A stretch of DNA of 22,202 nucleotides from JBGPIK01 sp041484845 (GCA_041484845.1 JBGPIK010000060.1:1-22202); one strand, 5' to 3'. Positions 7,554-16,350 are shown, counted from the first letter of the stretch. Program-made: numbers and translations. Notes: generated by a model from the sequence alone, not told the origin.

Positions 7554-9347
7554 TCAGACTTTCAAGGCCGCCAGGAAAGCTTCTTGAGGAATCTCGACTT
7601 TTCCGACCTGCTTCATGCGCTTTTTGCCTTCTTTCTGACGCTCCAGCAGTTTGCGTTTGCGCGTTATATCGCCGCCATAGCATTTCGCCGTCACGTTCTT
7701 ACGCAGCGCCTTGACCGATTCGCGCGCGATCACCCGGCTGCCGATCGCCGCTTGAATAACCACTTCGAACAGTTGTCGCGGAATTAACTCGCGCATGCGC
7801 TGCACCAAGTCGCGTCCCCGGTAATAGGCCTTGTCCCGATGAACGATCATCGACATGGCATCGACCACATCGCCGTTAATCCGGACATCAAGCTTGACGA
7901 GATCCGCTGGACGATATCCCGCTATCTCGTAGTCCATCGATGCGTAACCGCGGCTCACCGATTTGAGCCGATCGTAAAAATCGACGACGATTTCGTTCAG
8001 CGGCAGCTCGTAAATCAGCATGACGCGCTTAGGCCCGAGATAACGGATTTCTTTCTGTGTCCCGCGCTTTTCCTCGCAGATTTTAAGCACGGCGCCGACA
8101 AACTCTTGCGGTAAATGCAATGTCGCCTGGATGACCGGCTCTTCCATGTGCTCTATCTCGCCGTCCGGCGGTAGCTTCACCGGATTATCGATTAACAGGG
8201 TATCGCCGGCGATCGTAACGATGCGATAAATGACGGTGGCGGCGGTGGTAATAAGGCTCAAACCGAATTCTCGTTCCAGGCGCTCGCGAATAATATCCAT
8301 GTGGAGCAATCCCAGAAAACCGCAGCGAAAACCAAAGCCCAAAGCTTGCGAAGTCTCCGGCTCATACGTGAAGGAAGAATCGTTGAGACGCAATTTTTCC
8401 AAAGCGTCGCGCATTCCCTGATACTGCCCCGAGTCGGTCGGATAGAGTCCGCTGAAAACCATCGGCTTCATCGGTTTGAAACCCTCCAGCGGCTGGACCG
8501 CTGGACGATCGTCTGCGGTGACCGTATCGCCGATGCTCGTCTCGGCGACTTCTTTAATACCCGCCATCAAAAAACCGACGTCGCCGGAACTCATCTCAGC
8601 CACCTCCACGGGTGCGGGGGCAAAGATACCGACTCGGGTAACTTCAAAGGCGTGGCCGCTGGACATCATGCGGATACGCGTGCCTTTGCGCACCGTGCCG
8701 TCGAAAATACGGATCAGCACGACCGCGCCATGGTAGGGATCAAACCAGCTGTCAATTATGAGCGCGCGCAACGGCTCCTGCGGATCCCCTTTGGGCGGCG
8801 GAAAGTAATGGACGATGCCCTCAAGAATTTCTTCGGTGCCGATCCCCTCTTTGGCGCTGGCGAGGATGGCGTGGCTCGCGTCTATCCCAATCACATCCTC
8901 GATTTCTTTTCTGACGCGTTCCGGTTCGGCGCTGGGAAGGTCGATTTTATTGATGATCGGGAGGATCTCCAGGTTATGATCGAGGGCCATGTGAACATTG
9001 GCCACGGTTTGCGCCTCGACGCCTTGAGCCGCGTCGACAACCAGCAACGCTCCCTCGCAGGCACCGAGGCTACGCGACACTTCGTAGGTGAAATCGACGT
9101 GGCCTGGCGTATCAATAAGATTCAATTTGTATTCTTGCCCGTCCCGCGCGCGGTAGTGCAGACAGACCGGGCTCGCCTTAATCGTGATTCCCCGCTCGCG
9201 CTCGAGATCCATGCTATCGAGAATCTGATCCGTTCTTTCTCTGGCGCTGACCGCTCCGGTGAACTCCAACAAACGGTCTGCCAAGGTGGATTTTCCATGG
9301 TCGATGTGGGCGATGATGGAAAAATTTCTGACATGATCCAGTCTCAT
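7554..9347 (-). CDS. lepA: Elongation factor 4 (ribosomal back-translocase GTPase)
   Basis: The 597-residue translational GTPase acts on stalled or mistranslocated ribosomes. G-domain motifs are AHIDHGKST at 13-21 (P-loop), RGITI at 52-56, DTPGHVDF at 79-86 and NKID at 133-136. The rest shows the usual LepA domains, with the conserved GFRCGFLGLLHMDI segment and a basic C-terminal region. The frame is open further upstream, but the start MRLDHVRNFSIIAHIDHGK at 9347 matches family length (E. coli 599) and has AGGA 5 nt before it. This ATG overlaps the stop of the upstream epimerase gene as ATGA, so the two are probably translationally coupled. It is followed at once by lepB. Confidence 0.97.
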   Translation of the reverse strand: MRLDHVRNFSIIAHIDHGKSTLADRLLEFTGAVSARERTDQILDSMDLERERGITIKASPVCLHYRARDGQEYKLNLIDTPGHVDFTYEVSRSLGACEGALLVVDAAQGVEAQTVANVHMALDHNLEILPIINKIDLPSAEPERVRKEIEDVIGIDASHAILASAKEGIGTEEILEGIVHYFPPPKGDPQEPLRALIIDSWFDPYHGAVVLIRIFDGTVRKGTRIRMMSSGHAFEVTRVGIFAPAPVEVAEMSSGDVGFLMAGIKEVAETSIGDTVTADDRPAVQPLEGFKPMKPMVFSGLYPTDSGQYQGMRDALEKLRLNDSSFTYEPETSQALGFGFRCGFLGLLHMDIIRERLEREFGLSLITTAATVIYRIVTIAGDTLLIDNPVKLPPDGEIEHMEEPVIQATLHLPQEFVGAVLKICEEKRGTQKEIRYLGPKRVMLIYELPLNEIVVDFYDRLKSVSRGYASMDYEIAGYRPADLVKLDVRINGDVVDAMSMIVHRDKAYYRGRDLVQRMRELIPRQLFEVVIQAAIGSRVIARESVKALRKNVTAKCYGGDITRKRKLLERQKEGKKRMKQVGKVEIPQEAFLAALKV

Positions 9348-10270
9348 CGGATTCCTGATCCGCGATAATAGGCGATGGTTTTCGCTAGTCCCGCTTGCAG
9401 CGACACTTCCGGCTTCCACCCCAGAACTTTGCCGGCCAACGAGGCATCGAGACAGCTGCGTCGCTGTTCACCCGGTTTCGCCTCACCGTGCACAGCCTCG
9501 ACTTGAATTGCGATGCCGCGACGCAGCTCGTTGCAAATGGCCACAACGTCGGTTTCAACGCCTGTGCCGATATTCACCGGTCCAACGTAATTGGTTTCCA
9601 AGGCGGCGAGATTGGCCTTGACCACATCGCCAACAAAAACATAATCGCGGGTCTGCTGGCCGTCGCCGTTGATGGTCGGACTCTTGCCGGCAAGAAGCTG
9701 GGAGATAAATATCGCGATCACCCCAGCCTCTCCCGCGCTCGATTGTCGCGGCCCATAAATATTGGCATAGCGGAGCGCCACATAGGGCAAACCAAACGCC
9801 ATATGGTAGTAGCGGAGATATAATTCTCCGGTCAATTTGCTGACCCCGTAAGGGCTTAGCGGCAGAGTTTCATGTTGTTCGCTGGCGGGGATCGGCTCGC
9901 GATCGCCGTAAACCGCCCCGCCCGAGGATGAAAATAATACTTTGTTGACCTGGATGTTCTTACAAGCCTCTAACAGCGTGATAAAGCCGATTATATTGGT
10001 CCGAGCATCAAACGCCGGGTCCGCGACGGATCGGCGCACGTCCATCTGCGCCGCATGATGATTTAAAACGCTTGGTTTGATCTCCTCAATTATACGAGCT
10101 GAGCGCGGATCGGCGACATCAAAGCAATGCATTTCCGCCCGCGGGTTAAGGTTTTTCTCCTGCCCGGTAGAAAAGTCATCAATGATGTGGACCTCGTGAC
10201 CGCCGGCGATATAAGCATCGACGATATGAGAGGCAATAAATCCCGCTCCTCCCGTAACGACAATCTTCAA
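9344..10270 (-). CDS. NAD-dependent epimerase of the extended SDR family (nucleotide-sugar 4-epimerase-like)
   Basis: The 308-residue protein has a Rossmann start MKIVVTGGAGFIASHIVDAY (Gly-rich motif 7-13), an SSS motif at 114-116 and the catalytic pair Tyr141/Lys145 in SPYGVSK. These are hallmarks of GalE-like enzymes that epimerise C4 of UDP-sugars through a 4-keto intermediate. Position directly after ugd and a UDP-xylose synthase makes UDP-glucose, UDP-glucuronate or UDP-xylose plausible substrates; the sequence alone does not decide. Start is TTG at 10270, with AAGGA 9 nt upstream. The TTG shares TTGA with the stop of the decarboxylase gene. The 3' end overlaps lepA by 4 bp (ATGA). Confidence 0.88.
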   Translation of the reverse strand: MKIVVTGGAGFIASHIVDAYIAGGHEVHIIDDFSTGQEKNLNPRAEMHCFDVADPRSARIIEEIKPSVLNHHAAQMDVRRSVADPAFDARTNIIGFITLLEACKNIQVNKVLFSSSGGAVYGDREPIPASEQHETLPLSPYGVSKLTGELYLRYYHMAFGLPYVALRYANIYGPRQSSAGEAGVIAIFISQLLAGKSPTINGDGQQTRDYVFVGDVVKANLAALETNYVGPVNIGTGVETDVVAICNELRRGIAIQVEAVHGEAKPGEQRRSCLDASLAGKVLGWKPEVSLQAGLAKTIAYYRGSGIR

Positions 10271-11214
10271 TTTTTTTGTTCCTTCAGGCGCGCGCGAAAG
10301 TTTGCGATAGTTTTTGCCAACCCCTCATCGAGGCCCACTTTCGGCTCCCAGCCCATTAGCGCTTTCGCTTTGGCGATGTCCGGTTGGCGCACCTGCGGGT
10401 CGTCCTCGGGCAGCGGCTTGTACACGATCGGGCTTTTGGATCCGGTAAGCTCGATAATCTTTTTGGCAAATTCAAGCACGGTCATCTCGTGAGGATTGCC
10501 TATGTTGACGGGCCAATGGTGATCGACTTCGAGCAATTTGTGAATGCCGGCGACGAGATCATCGATATACTGAAAACTTCTCGTCTGCTGCCCTTGACCG
10601 TAAACCGTAATCGGTTCTTGCTTCAAAGCTTGACCAATAAAGTTCGGCACGACGCGCCCATCACGCATTCGCATCCGCGGCCCGTAAGTATTGAATATGC
10701 GCACGATTCGAGTATTCAAGCCATGGTAGCGGTGATAAGCCATGGTCATGGCTTCGGCGAAGCGTTTGGCTTCGTCGTACACGCCACGGGGACCCACGGG
10801 ATTGACATTGCCCCAGTATTCTTCATTTTGCGGCCGCACCAGCGGGTCACCATAGACTTCCGAGGTTGATGCAAGAAGAAATACCGCATTTTTGGCTTTG
10901 GCTAACCCCAGGGCATTATGCGTGCCGAGTGAGCCAACCTTGAGCGTCGGGATCGGCAGCTCAAGATAATCGACGGGGCTGGCGGGTGACGCGAAATGAA
11001 GGACGTAGTCCAAAGGCGGCTCGAGCCTGATATACCGGCTTACATTGTGGTCCATGAAGGTAAAGCGGCGATTCGAGGCGAAGCTCGCAATATTTTCCTT
11101 CGCGCCGGTGGAATAATTATCCATGCAAATCACATCATGACCCTGCGCAAGAAAACTTTCGCACAGATGAGAGCCAATGAATCCCGCCCCACCGGTAATC
11201 AGAACTCTAGCCAT
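10267..11214 (-). CDS. uxs: UDP-glucuronate decarboxylase (UDP-xylose synthase)
   Basis: The 315-residue extended SDR converts UDP-glucuronate to UDP-xylose with bound NAD, through a 4-keto intermediate. Motifs are GGAGFIGSH at 8-16, STSEVYGDP at 116-124, the catalytic YDEAK (Tyr146, Lys150) and RIFNTYGPRM. The STSEVYGDP and YDEAKR signatures separate UXS from GalE and dehydratase relatives. Start is ATG at 11214 with AGGA 7 nt upstream, and it overlaps the end of ugd by 8 bp. The substrate is therefore made by the gene immediately before it. The 3' end overlaps the epimerase gene by TTGA. Confidence 0.93.
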   Translation of the reverse strand: MARVLITGGAGFIGSHLCESFLAQGHDVICMDNYSTGAKENIASFASNRRFTFMDHNVSRYIRLEPPLDYVLHFASPASPVDYLELPIPTLKVGSLGTHNALGLAKAKNAVFLLASTSEVYGDPLVRPQNEEYWGNVNPVGPRGVYDEAKRFAEAMTMAYHRYHGLNTRIVRIFNTYGPRMRMRDGRVVPNFIGQALKQEPITVYGQGQQTRSFQYIDDLVAGIHKLLEVDHHWPVNIGNPHEMTVLEFAKKIIELTGSKSPIVYKPLPEDDPQVRQPDIAKAKALMGWEPKVGLDEGLAKTIANFRARLKEQKN

Positions 11215-12511
11215 GGTTCCGTCCTATGGAGAAGTATTGGAAGCCAAGCTTCTGCAACTCCGCTGGATCGTAGATGTTTCGGCCGTCGAAAATAATCGGC
11301 GATTTTAACAATTCTTTGATGCGACTGAAGTCCGGACGGCGGAATTCGTTCCATTCCGTCAGTATCAGTAAAGCCGCCGCGCCCGCCAACGCGTCGTAAT
11401 TGCGCGCGGCATAGACTATGCGCCCGCCGAAAATCTTCTTGGCTTCGTCCATCGCTTCCGGATCGAACGCTTGGACCCTAGCGCCGGCTTTAAGGAGAGC
11501 CTCGATAACGGTAATCGAGGGCGCATCTCTCATATCGTCCGTGCGCGGCTTGAAAGCAAGACCCCACACCGCAAATGTTAATCCGGTCAGATCTCGGCCG
11601 AAATGGCGCGTGACCTTATCGACCAGAATCCCTTTCTGTCTATCGTTGACCTGCTCCACGGCTTTGAGCAAGAGCATCTCCGGACGGGTGCCACCCATGC
11701 CGATCATGGCACGAATATCCTTGGGAAAACAGGAGCCGCCGTAGCCGGCGCCGGGAAAAATGAAGTGTGGACCAATACGCCGATCCAGACTCATGGCACG
11801 GCGCACTTCCGTCACATCCGCTCCCATTTCTTCACACAGACAAGAGACTTCGTTGATAAAAGATATCTTGGTCGCGAGCATGGCATTGGCTGCGTACTTG
11901 CTCATTTCCGCGCTGCGGCTGTCCATGACGAGAATTGAATTCCCGGTTCGAACAAAAGGTTCGTAAAGTTCCTTGACTGTCTCGAGGGCTTCGGCATCGT
12001 CTCCTCCCAAAACCACGCGGTCCGGCTTCATAAAATCCTCGACTGCGGCGCCCTCTTTAAGAAACTCGGGATTGGAAACGACCGCAAACGGCTGCGCTGT
12101 TTCCTCGCCTATCCACTGCTTGATTTGATCGGCTGTCCCGACCGGAACCGTGCTTTTGGTTACGATCACCTTAAAACCATTGATCGCCTTGGCGATGGCT
12201 TTCGCGGTATCGCGCACAAATTCCAGATTGGCATGCCCCGTTGCGCTCTGGGGCGTACCGACCGCGATAAAAATAACCGCCGATTTTTGCGCCGCCGAGT
12301 TCAAGTCAGTGGTGAACCCTAGTCTCTGTTCGGCCGCATTGCGGCGGACCATTTCTTCAAGACCCGGTTCATAGATGGGCACCCGCCCTTGAGTCAGCAG
12401 AGCGATTTTGGCTTCGTCGATGTCGACGCAAATCACGTCGTTACCGCTTTCCGCAAAACATGTCCCCGCCACCAGGCCGACATAGCCCGTGCCAATTACA
12501 GCGATATTCAT
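11207..12511 (-). CDS. ugd: UDP-glucose 6-dehydrogenase
   Basis: The 434-residue enzyme oxidises UDP-glucose to UDP-glucuronate in two NAD-dependent steps. It begins with the dinucleotide motif MNIAVIGTGYVGLVAG, carries TKSTVPVGT at 119-126 and the catalytic cysteine at 261 in GYGGSCFPKD. Length is typical for the bacterial UDP-glucose/GDP-mannose dehydrogenase family. The ATG at 12511 is preceded by a strong GGAGGAGGG site and overlaps the stop of the glycosyltransferase gene by ATGA. It feeds the UDP-xylose synthase encoded next. Together they commit UDP-glucose to acidic or pentose sugar donors for cell-surface glycans. Confidence 0.96.
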   Translation of the reverse strand: MNIAVIGTGYVGLVAGTCFAESGNDVICVDIDEAKIALLTQGRVPIYEPGLEEMVRRNAAEQRLGFTTDLNSAAQKSAVIFIAVGTPQSATGHANLEFVRDTAKAIAKAINGFKVIVTKSTVPVGTADQIKQWIGEETAQPFAVVSNPEFLKEGAAVEDFMKPDRVVLGGDDAEALETVKELYEPFVRTGNSILVMDSRSAEMSKYAANAMLATKISFINEVSCLCEEMGADVTEVRRAMSLDRRIGPHFIFPGAGYGGSCFPKDIRAMIGMGGTRPEMLLLKAVEQVNDRQKGILVDKVTRHFGRDLTGLTFAVWGLAFKPRTDDMRDAPSITVIEALLKAGARVQAFDPEAMDEAKKIFGGRIVYAARNYDALAGAAALLILTEWNEFRRPDFSRIKELLKSPIIFDGRNIYDPAELQKLGFQYFSIGRNHG

Positions 12512-13461
12512 ATGTCCCTCCTCCCATCCAGGATTTCGCCAACGACGAACACGGGTCTATTCTGGGATTCATGATAAGTTCGCGCCAACATTTCACCCAG
12601 CAGACCCATGGTAATGAACTGAAAGCCAATAAAGATAAGAAGAATCGCCAGCAACAGCAACGGCCGGCCGCCGATCGGGCGGCCATAGACAAGCTTCTCG
12701 ATGCTCAGATAGGCGGCGATGAAAAAACCGCTGGCGCCGCTGATAATTCCAATGGGGCCAAAGATATGGGACGGCCGAGTAGAATAACTGATAAGAAATT
12801 TAACCGTCAGCAAATCGAGAGCAACTCGCAACGTTCGCGTAAGGGTGTATTTCGATTTGCCGTGGAGGCGCGGCCGGTGGTGGACCTTCAACTCTGCAAT
12901 CCGGGCACCTCGCTCATAGGCAATCGCTGGAATGAACCTATGCATCTCCCCATAAAGCCGAAGGTCTTTGGCAACATCCTTACGCATCGCTTTGAGCGTG
13001 CAGCCGAAATCGTGGAGTTTGACTTGAGTGGTCGAAGAGATGAGCCGATTCGCAACCACGGAAGGGAGCCGCCGACTCAGAAAGGGGTCCTTTCGGTCAA
13101 ATCGCCAACCCGCCACAAGATCGTATCCTTCACGCAACTTTGCCAGCAATGCCGGAATATCCGCGGGATCATTCTGCGCGTCGCCATCCATCATGACCAT
13201 GATTTCGCCCTGAGCATGGGCCAGTCCGGCCGCCATCGCCGCGGTTTGGCCGAAGTTGCGCTTCAAGCGCACGACCTTCAGACATTCGCTGTGATCGCGC
13301 AGCCTCGACAAAACGGAGAATGTTCCATCCTTGCTGCCATCATCAACGACGACGATCTCGTAACTTTTTGCCAACGGCTGCAACACCCGCACGATCTCAT
13401 GGATCAAAGGTTCGACGTTTTCCTCCTCATCATAAACGGGAATGATTACGGAAAGCTCCAT
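12508..13461 (-). CDS. GT2 glycosyltransferase, polyprenyl-phosphate sugar synthase type with two C-terminal membrane helices
   Basis: The 317-residue protein has a GT-A domain with IIPVYDEEENV at 6-16, VVDDGS at 39-43 and the donor/metal motif DGDAQNDP at 92-99. These are followed by the GCTLKAMR segment and two membrane spans (about 234-254 and 266-290). This layout is that of the DPM1/GtrB/ArnC group, which transfers a sugar from a nucleotide donor to undecaprenyl phosphate at the cytoplasmic face. The sugar is not readable from sequence. Coupling to ugd, uxs and an epimerase suggests a uronic acid or pentose donor (inference). Start is ATG at 13461, 4 nt after the kinase stop; the end overlaps ugd by 4 bp. 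Confidence 0.9.
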   Translation of the reverse strand: MELSVIIPVYDEEENVEPLIHEIVRVLQPLAKSYEIVVVDDGSKDGTFSVLSRLRDHSECLKVVRLKRNFGQTAAMAAGLAHAQGEIMVMMDGDAQNDPADIPALLAKLREGYDLVAGWRFDRKDPFLSRRLPSVVANRLISSTTQVKLHDFGCTLKAMRKDVAKDLRLYGEMHRFIPAIAYERGARIAELKVHHRPRLHGKSKYTLTRTLRVALDLLTVKFLISYSTRPSHIFGPIGIISGASGFFIAAYLSIEKLVYGRPIGGRPLLLLAILLIFIGFQFITMGLLGEMLARTYHESQNRPVFVVGEILDGRRDI

Positions 13462-13465
13462 CGGT

Positions 13466-14371
13466 TCAGGTGTGAAAGTCCGTCAGTTGAACGAAGCGTT
13501 GGTAGCGTTCTTCAATCTCGGCAAGCGACGCCGCGGTTAATCTCTTGACGCCAAAATCTTCTACCGTGAATGATGCAACCACCGAACCGTAAACAATCGC
13601 GCGGCGAATGCCGCGTTGGCTGCTATCTCCGGAACGCGCCATCTGCCCGAGAAAACCGCCGGCAAACGAGTCGCCCGCGCCGGTTGGGTCGAATACTTCT
13701 TCCAAAGGATACGCGGGGGTGGCAAATACCGATGAGTCGGAAAACTGCAGCACGCCGTACTCTCCGCGCTTGATCAAGACGACTTTCGGCCCCATTTTTA
13801 AAATCGCCCTTGCCGCCTTGATAATATTCTGGTACCCGCTCAGGAGGCGCGCTTCCGAATCATTGATCACCAGCATCTCAATCCGTTTAAGCACTTTTCT
13901 CAGGTCCCGGGCGCTTTCTCTGATCCAGTGATCCATAGTGTCGCACGCGACCAGTTTCATTTTACGAATCTGATTCAGTACCTCCATTTGCATCACCGGA
14001 TCGATATTACCCAAAAAAACATATTCGGCATCGCGATAACGATCAGGGAGTTGCGGCACGAAACTGGATAATACGTTCAAGTGCAACTCGATCGTATCGC
14101 GCACGTTGACGTCTTCATGGTAGCGGCCACGCCAGTGAAAGGTGTCGCCCTTTTCATGTTTCAGCCCCTCGAGATCAATTCCTCTTTGCAGGAACAGGTC
14201 CAAATGTTCCGCGGGAAAATCCTGACCGACGACACCAACAACGCGCACGGGGGTGAAAAAACTGGCTCCCAGTGCGAAATAAGAGGCCGACCCACCCAGA
14301 ATACGTTCCGCCGAACCGAAGGGGGTTTCAATGGAATCAAAGGCAACCGTTCCGACAACTAAGACGCTCAT
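13466..14371 (-). CDS. PfkB-family sugar or nucleoside kinase
   Basis: I place the start at ATG 14371 (301 residues), where it forms ATGA with the mtnP stop. The frame remains open upstream inside mtnP, but the protein there does not resemble the family. Features are MSVLVVGTVAFDSIETP, a GGSASYFALG sugar-site motif at 26-35, NDSEA at 170-174 and the signature DPTGAGDSFAGGF at 228-240 with catalytic Asp234. Ribokinase, fructokinase and adenosine kinase all belong here. Coupling to mtnP suggests a role in nucleoside or methylthioribose-related salvage, but the known methylthioribose kinase is from another family, so this is only inference from neighbourhood. The next gene begins 4 nt after its stop. 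Confidence 0.9.
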   Translation of the reverse strand: MSVLVVGTVAFDSIETPFGSAERILGGSASYFALGASFFTPVRVVGVVGQDFPAEHLDLFLQRGIDLEGLKHEKGDTFHWRGRYHEDVNVRDTIELHLNVLSSFVPQLPDRYRDAEYVFLGNIDPVMQMEVLNQIRKMKLVACDTMDHWIRESARDLRKVLKRIEMLVINDSEARLLSGYQNIIKAARAILKMGPKVVLIKRGEYGVLQFSDSSVFATPAYPLEEVFDPTGAGDSFAGGFLGQMARSGDSSQRGIRRAIVYGSVVASFTVEDFGVKRLTAASLAEIEERYQRFVQLTDFHT

Positions 14372-15228
14372 AAGTATTTTCCAATGATCGGTTTTAAGTC
14401 CGCGCGTAATTTTTTTGGAATTTGCGAGCGCTCGGTGATAATAGCATCTTTCAACGCGAATGCGCACGAGCACGAGCGCGAATCGGACAACGTTGCGATC
14501 ACCCGGCCAATGGTCTTTTGGGCCAGCGCAACGTTTTGCCGCAAAATCGTTAGCACGTGGTCGATTTCAACATCCGCCGCCGATTCATTCCAGCAATCAT
14601 AATCCGTCGCCAGAGCGAGCGTGCCAAAGCAAATTTCCGCCTCGCGCGCCAATTTGGCTTCTTGCAAATTCGTCATGCCGATGACGTCCGCACCCCAACT
14701 CCGGTAGAGTTTCGATTCGGCGCGCGTCGAGAACTGGGGCCCTTCCATGCACAGATAGGTCCCGCCCGCATGGACGCGAGCGCCCTCTTCTTGAGCGGCC
14801 TTCACGAGCCTGGCGGACAGCTCTTTGCAGAACGGATCGGCAAAGCTTACGTGCGCGACGATTCCGTGACCGAAGAAAGTGCTGGGGCGTTTGCTGGTGC
14901 GATCGATGAATTGATCCGGCACGACCAAATCGCCGGGTGCGATCTCCGGCTGCAAGCTGCCCACCGCGCTCACTGAAATAATGCGCTCTACACCCAGTTT
15001 TTTCATGCCGAACAAGTTGGCGCGAAAATTCACTTCCGTAGGCAACCAGCGGTGCCCTTTGCCGTGGCGCGGCAAAAAAACAACTTCCGTTTCACCTAGC
15101 TTCCCCTTGATATAACGATCGGAAGGCTTGCCAAAAGGAGTATGCAACGCCACCGGACGGACTTTTTTAAGCCCGTCCATTTGGTAAAGCCCGCTGCCGC
15201 CTATGACACCGATGATGAATTTGCTCAT
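14368..15228 (-). CDS. mtnP: S-methyl-5'-thioadenosine phosphorylase
   Basis: The 286-residue enzyme splits methylthioadenosine with phosphate into adenine and methylthioribose 1-phosphate, recycling the by-product of polyamine synthesis and other S-adenosylmethionine-using reactions. Motifs are GVIGGSGLY at 7-15, RHGKGH at 54-59, SAVGSLQ, MEGPQFSTRAES at 161-172, GMTNLQEA at 184-191 and TDYDCW at 208-213. The two Asp residues in TDYDCW favour adenine-type nucleosides (MTAP) over the Asn of inosine/guanosine phosphorylases. A CSC pair near 255-257 is common in bacterial and archaeal MTAP. The ATG at 15228 follows GAGG, 6 nt after the rlmN stop; the end overlaps the PfkB kinase. Confidence 0.93.
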   Translation of the reverse strand: MSKFIIGVIGGSGLYQMDGLKKVRPVALHTPFGKPSDRYIKGKLGETEVVFLPRHGKGHRWLPTEVNFRANLFGMKKLGVERIISVSAVGSLQPEIAPGDLVVPDQFIDRTSKRPSTFFGHGIVAHVSFADPFCKELSARLVKAAQEEGARVHAGGTYLCMEGPQFSTRAESKLYRSWGADVIGMTNLQEAKLAREAEICFGTLALATDYDCWNESAADVEIDHVLTILRQNVALAQKTIGRVIATLSDSRSCSCAFALKDAIITERSQIPKKLRADLKPIIGKYL

Positions 15229-15234
15229 TTAGCC

Positions 15235-16350
15235 TCAAGAGACCGCCGCCGTGAGCGGCGCGTGGCGCAGCCTTTGTTGCGACTCCTCTCCTTGCAGTTG
15301 CCCGCAGGCTGCTTGAATGTCGTCCCCCCTGGGGCGGCGCACATTGATTTGCAATCCATGCTTCTGTAGAACCTGCTGAAACCGTTCAATTTCTATGTCA
15401 CTCGGGCGCTCAAAAGCGCTTCCGGGATGCGCATTAAACGGAATCACATTGACCTTGCAACGAATGCCGCGCAGGAGCTGAGACAAATTTTGCGCGTCTT
15501 CGACCGAGTCATTAACACCGCGCAGCAGCACGTATTCAAAGGTGATGCGCTTGCGCCGCGGCAGCGGCAAAGAACGGCAGCAGTCGATCAACGCGGCCAA
15601 TGAATAGCTGCGGTTAACCGGCATCAGGCGGCCACGCACCTCATCGGTTGCGGCGTGAAGTGAGATGGCCAAGTTAACGCGCGTTTCTGCCATAAGTTTC
15701 TTAATTTGCGGAATCAGTCCGACACTGGACAACGTCACTCTTCGCGGCGAAAGGCCAAGCCCCCAGCTCGCGTCGGTCATAACCGTCAGGGCTTTCAGCG
15801 TCTCGGCGTAGTTGGCCAGCGGCTCGCCCATGCCCATGAGAACGACATGGGTAATGCGTCGGCCGGTGCTTAGAGTTCTGCTCGCCTCGAGCACTTGATC
15901 GACGATTTCGCTCGCGCGCAAATTCCTCTTGAGACCCAAGAGCGCAGTCGCACAAAACGCGCAACCGAATCCGCATCCGGCCTGAGTGGAAACACACAGG
16001 GTCAGCCGTTTGGCTTCCGGAATGAGTACGCTCTCGATGCTTTCTCCGTCGCTTAAGCCGAAGAGAAATTTAACCGTGCCGTCACGCGCTTCGGACCGCC
16101 GAACCAGGCGCAGACGGCTGATTTCGAACGCTTCATCGAGCTGCCGGCGCAACAAGGCCGAGAGATTGGTCATCTCGGTGAACGATGTCGCGCGTTTTTG
16201 GAACAGCCACTGCCAAATTTGCCGCGCCCGATAGGACGGTTGGTCGCACCCCTCGAGATAATCCGCAAATTCGCCGAGGCTTAAATCTTTAACATTGGGC
16301 TTCATTTTCGGTGCGCTAGCCTCTGCGACCGAAGGGTGCCGTCGAGTCAA
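15235..16350 (-). CDS. rlmN: 23S rRNA (adenine-2503-C2) and tRNA methyltransferase, radical SAM
   Basis: The 371-residue radical SAM enzyme methylates C2 of A2503 in 23S rRNA, and in E. coli also tRNA A37. The cluster motif CGFGCAFC gives Cys126, Cys130 and Cys133. The mechanistic cysteines are present as Cys119 (LCVSTQAGC) and Cys349 (DDIQAACGQL), with GMGEP at 173-177. Both methylation cysteines being in place argues for RlmN activity. Start is uncertain: TTG at 16350 shares TTGA with the ndk stop, while ATG at 16305 (MKPNVKDLSLGEF) fits common family length but lacks a ribosome site. I list the TTG because the same TTGA coupling occurs elsewhere in this run. ndk-rlmN adjacency is also seen in E. 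coli. Confidence 0.95.
   Translation of the reverse strand: MTRRHPSVAEASAPKMKPNVKDLSLGEFADYLEGCDQPSYRARQIWQWLFQKRATSFTEMTNLSALLRRQLDEAFEISRLRLVRRSEARDGTVKFLFGLSDGESIESVLIPEAKRLTLCVSTQAGCGFGCAFCATALLGLKRNLRASEIVDQVLEASRTLSTGRRITHVVLMGMGEPLANYAETLKALTVMTDASWGLGLSPRRVTLSSVGLIPQIKKLMAETRVNLAISLHAATDEVRGRLMPVNRSYSLAALIDCCRSLPLPRRKRITFEYVLLRGVNDSVEDAQNLSQLLRGIRCKVNVIPFNAHPGSAFERPSDIEIERFQQVLQKHGLQINVRRPRGDDIQAACGQLQGEESQQRLRHAPLTAAVS

Noticed and set aside
8301..9368. Long plus-strand frame of about 355 codons opposite lepA
   Set aside because: lepA on the minus strand is unambiguous; the antisense frame lacks any family motif.
12460..13548. Long plus-strand frame of about 362 codons opposite the GT2 gene
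   Set aside because: It spans the junctions of genuine minus-strand genes and encodes a Gln/His/Arg-rich sequence with no domain.
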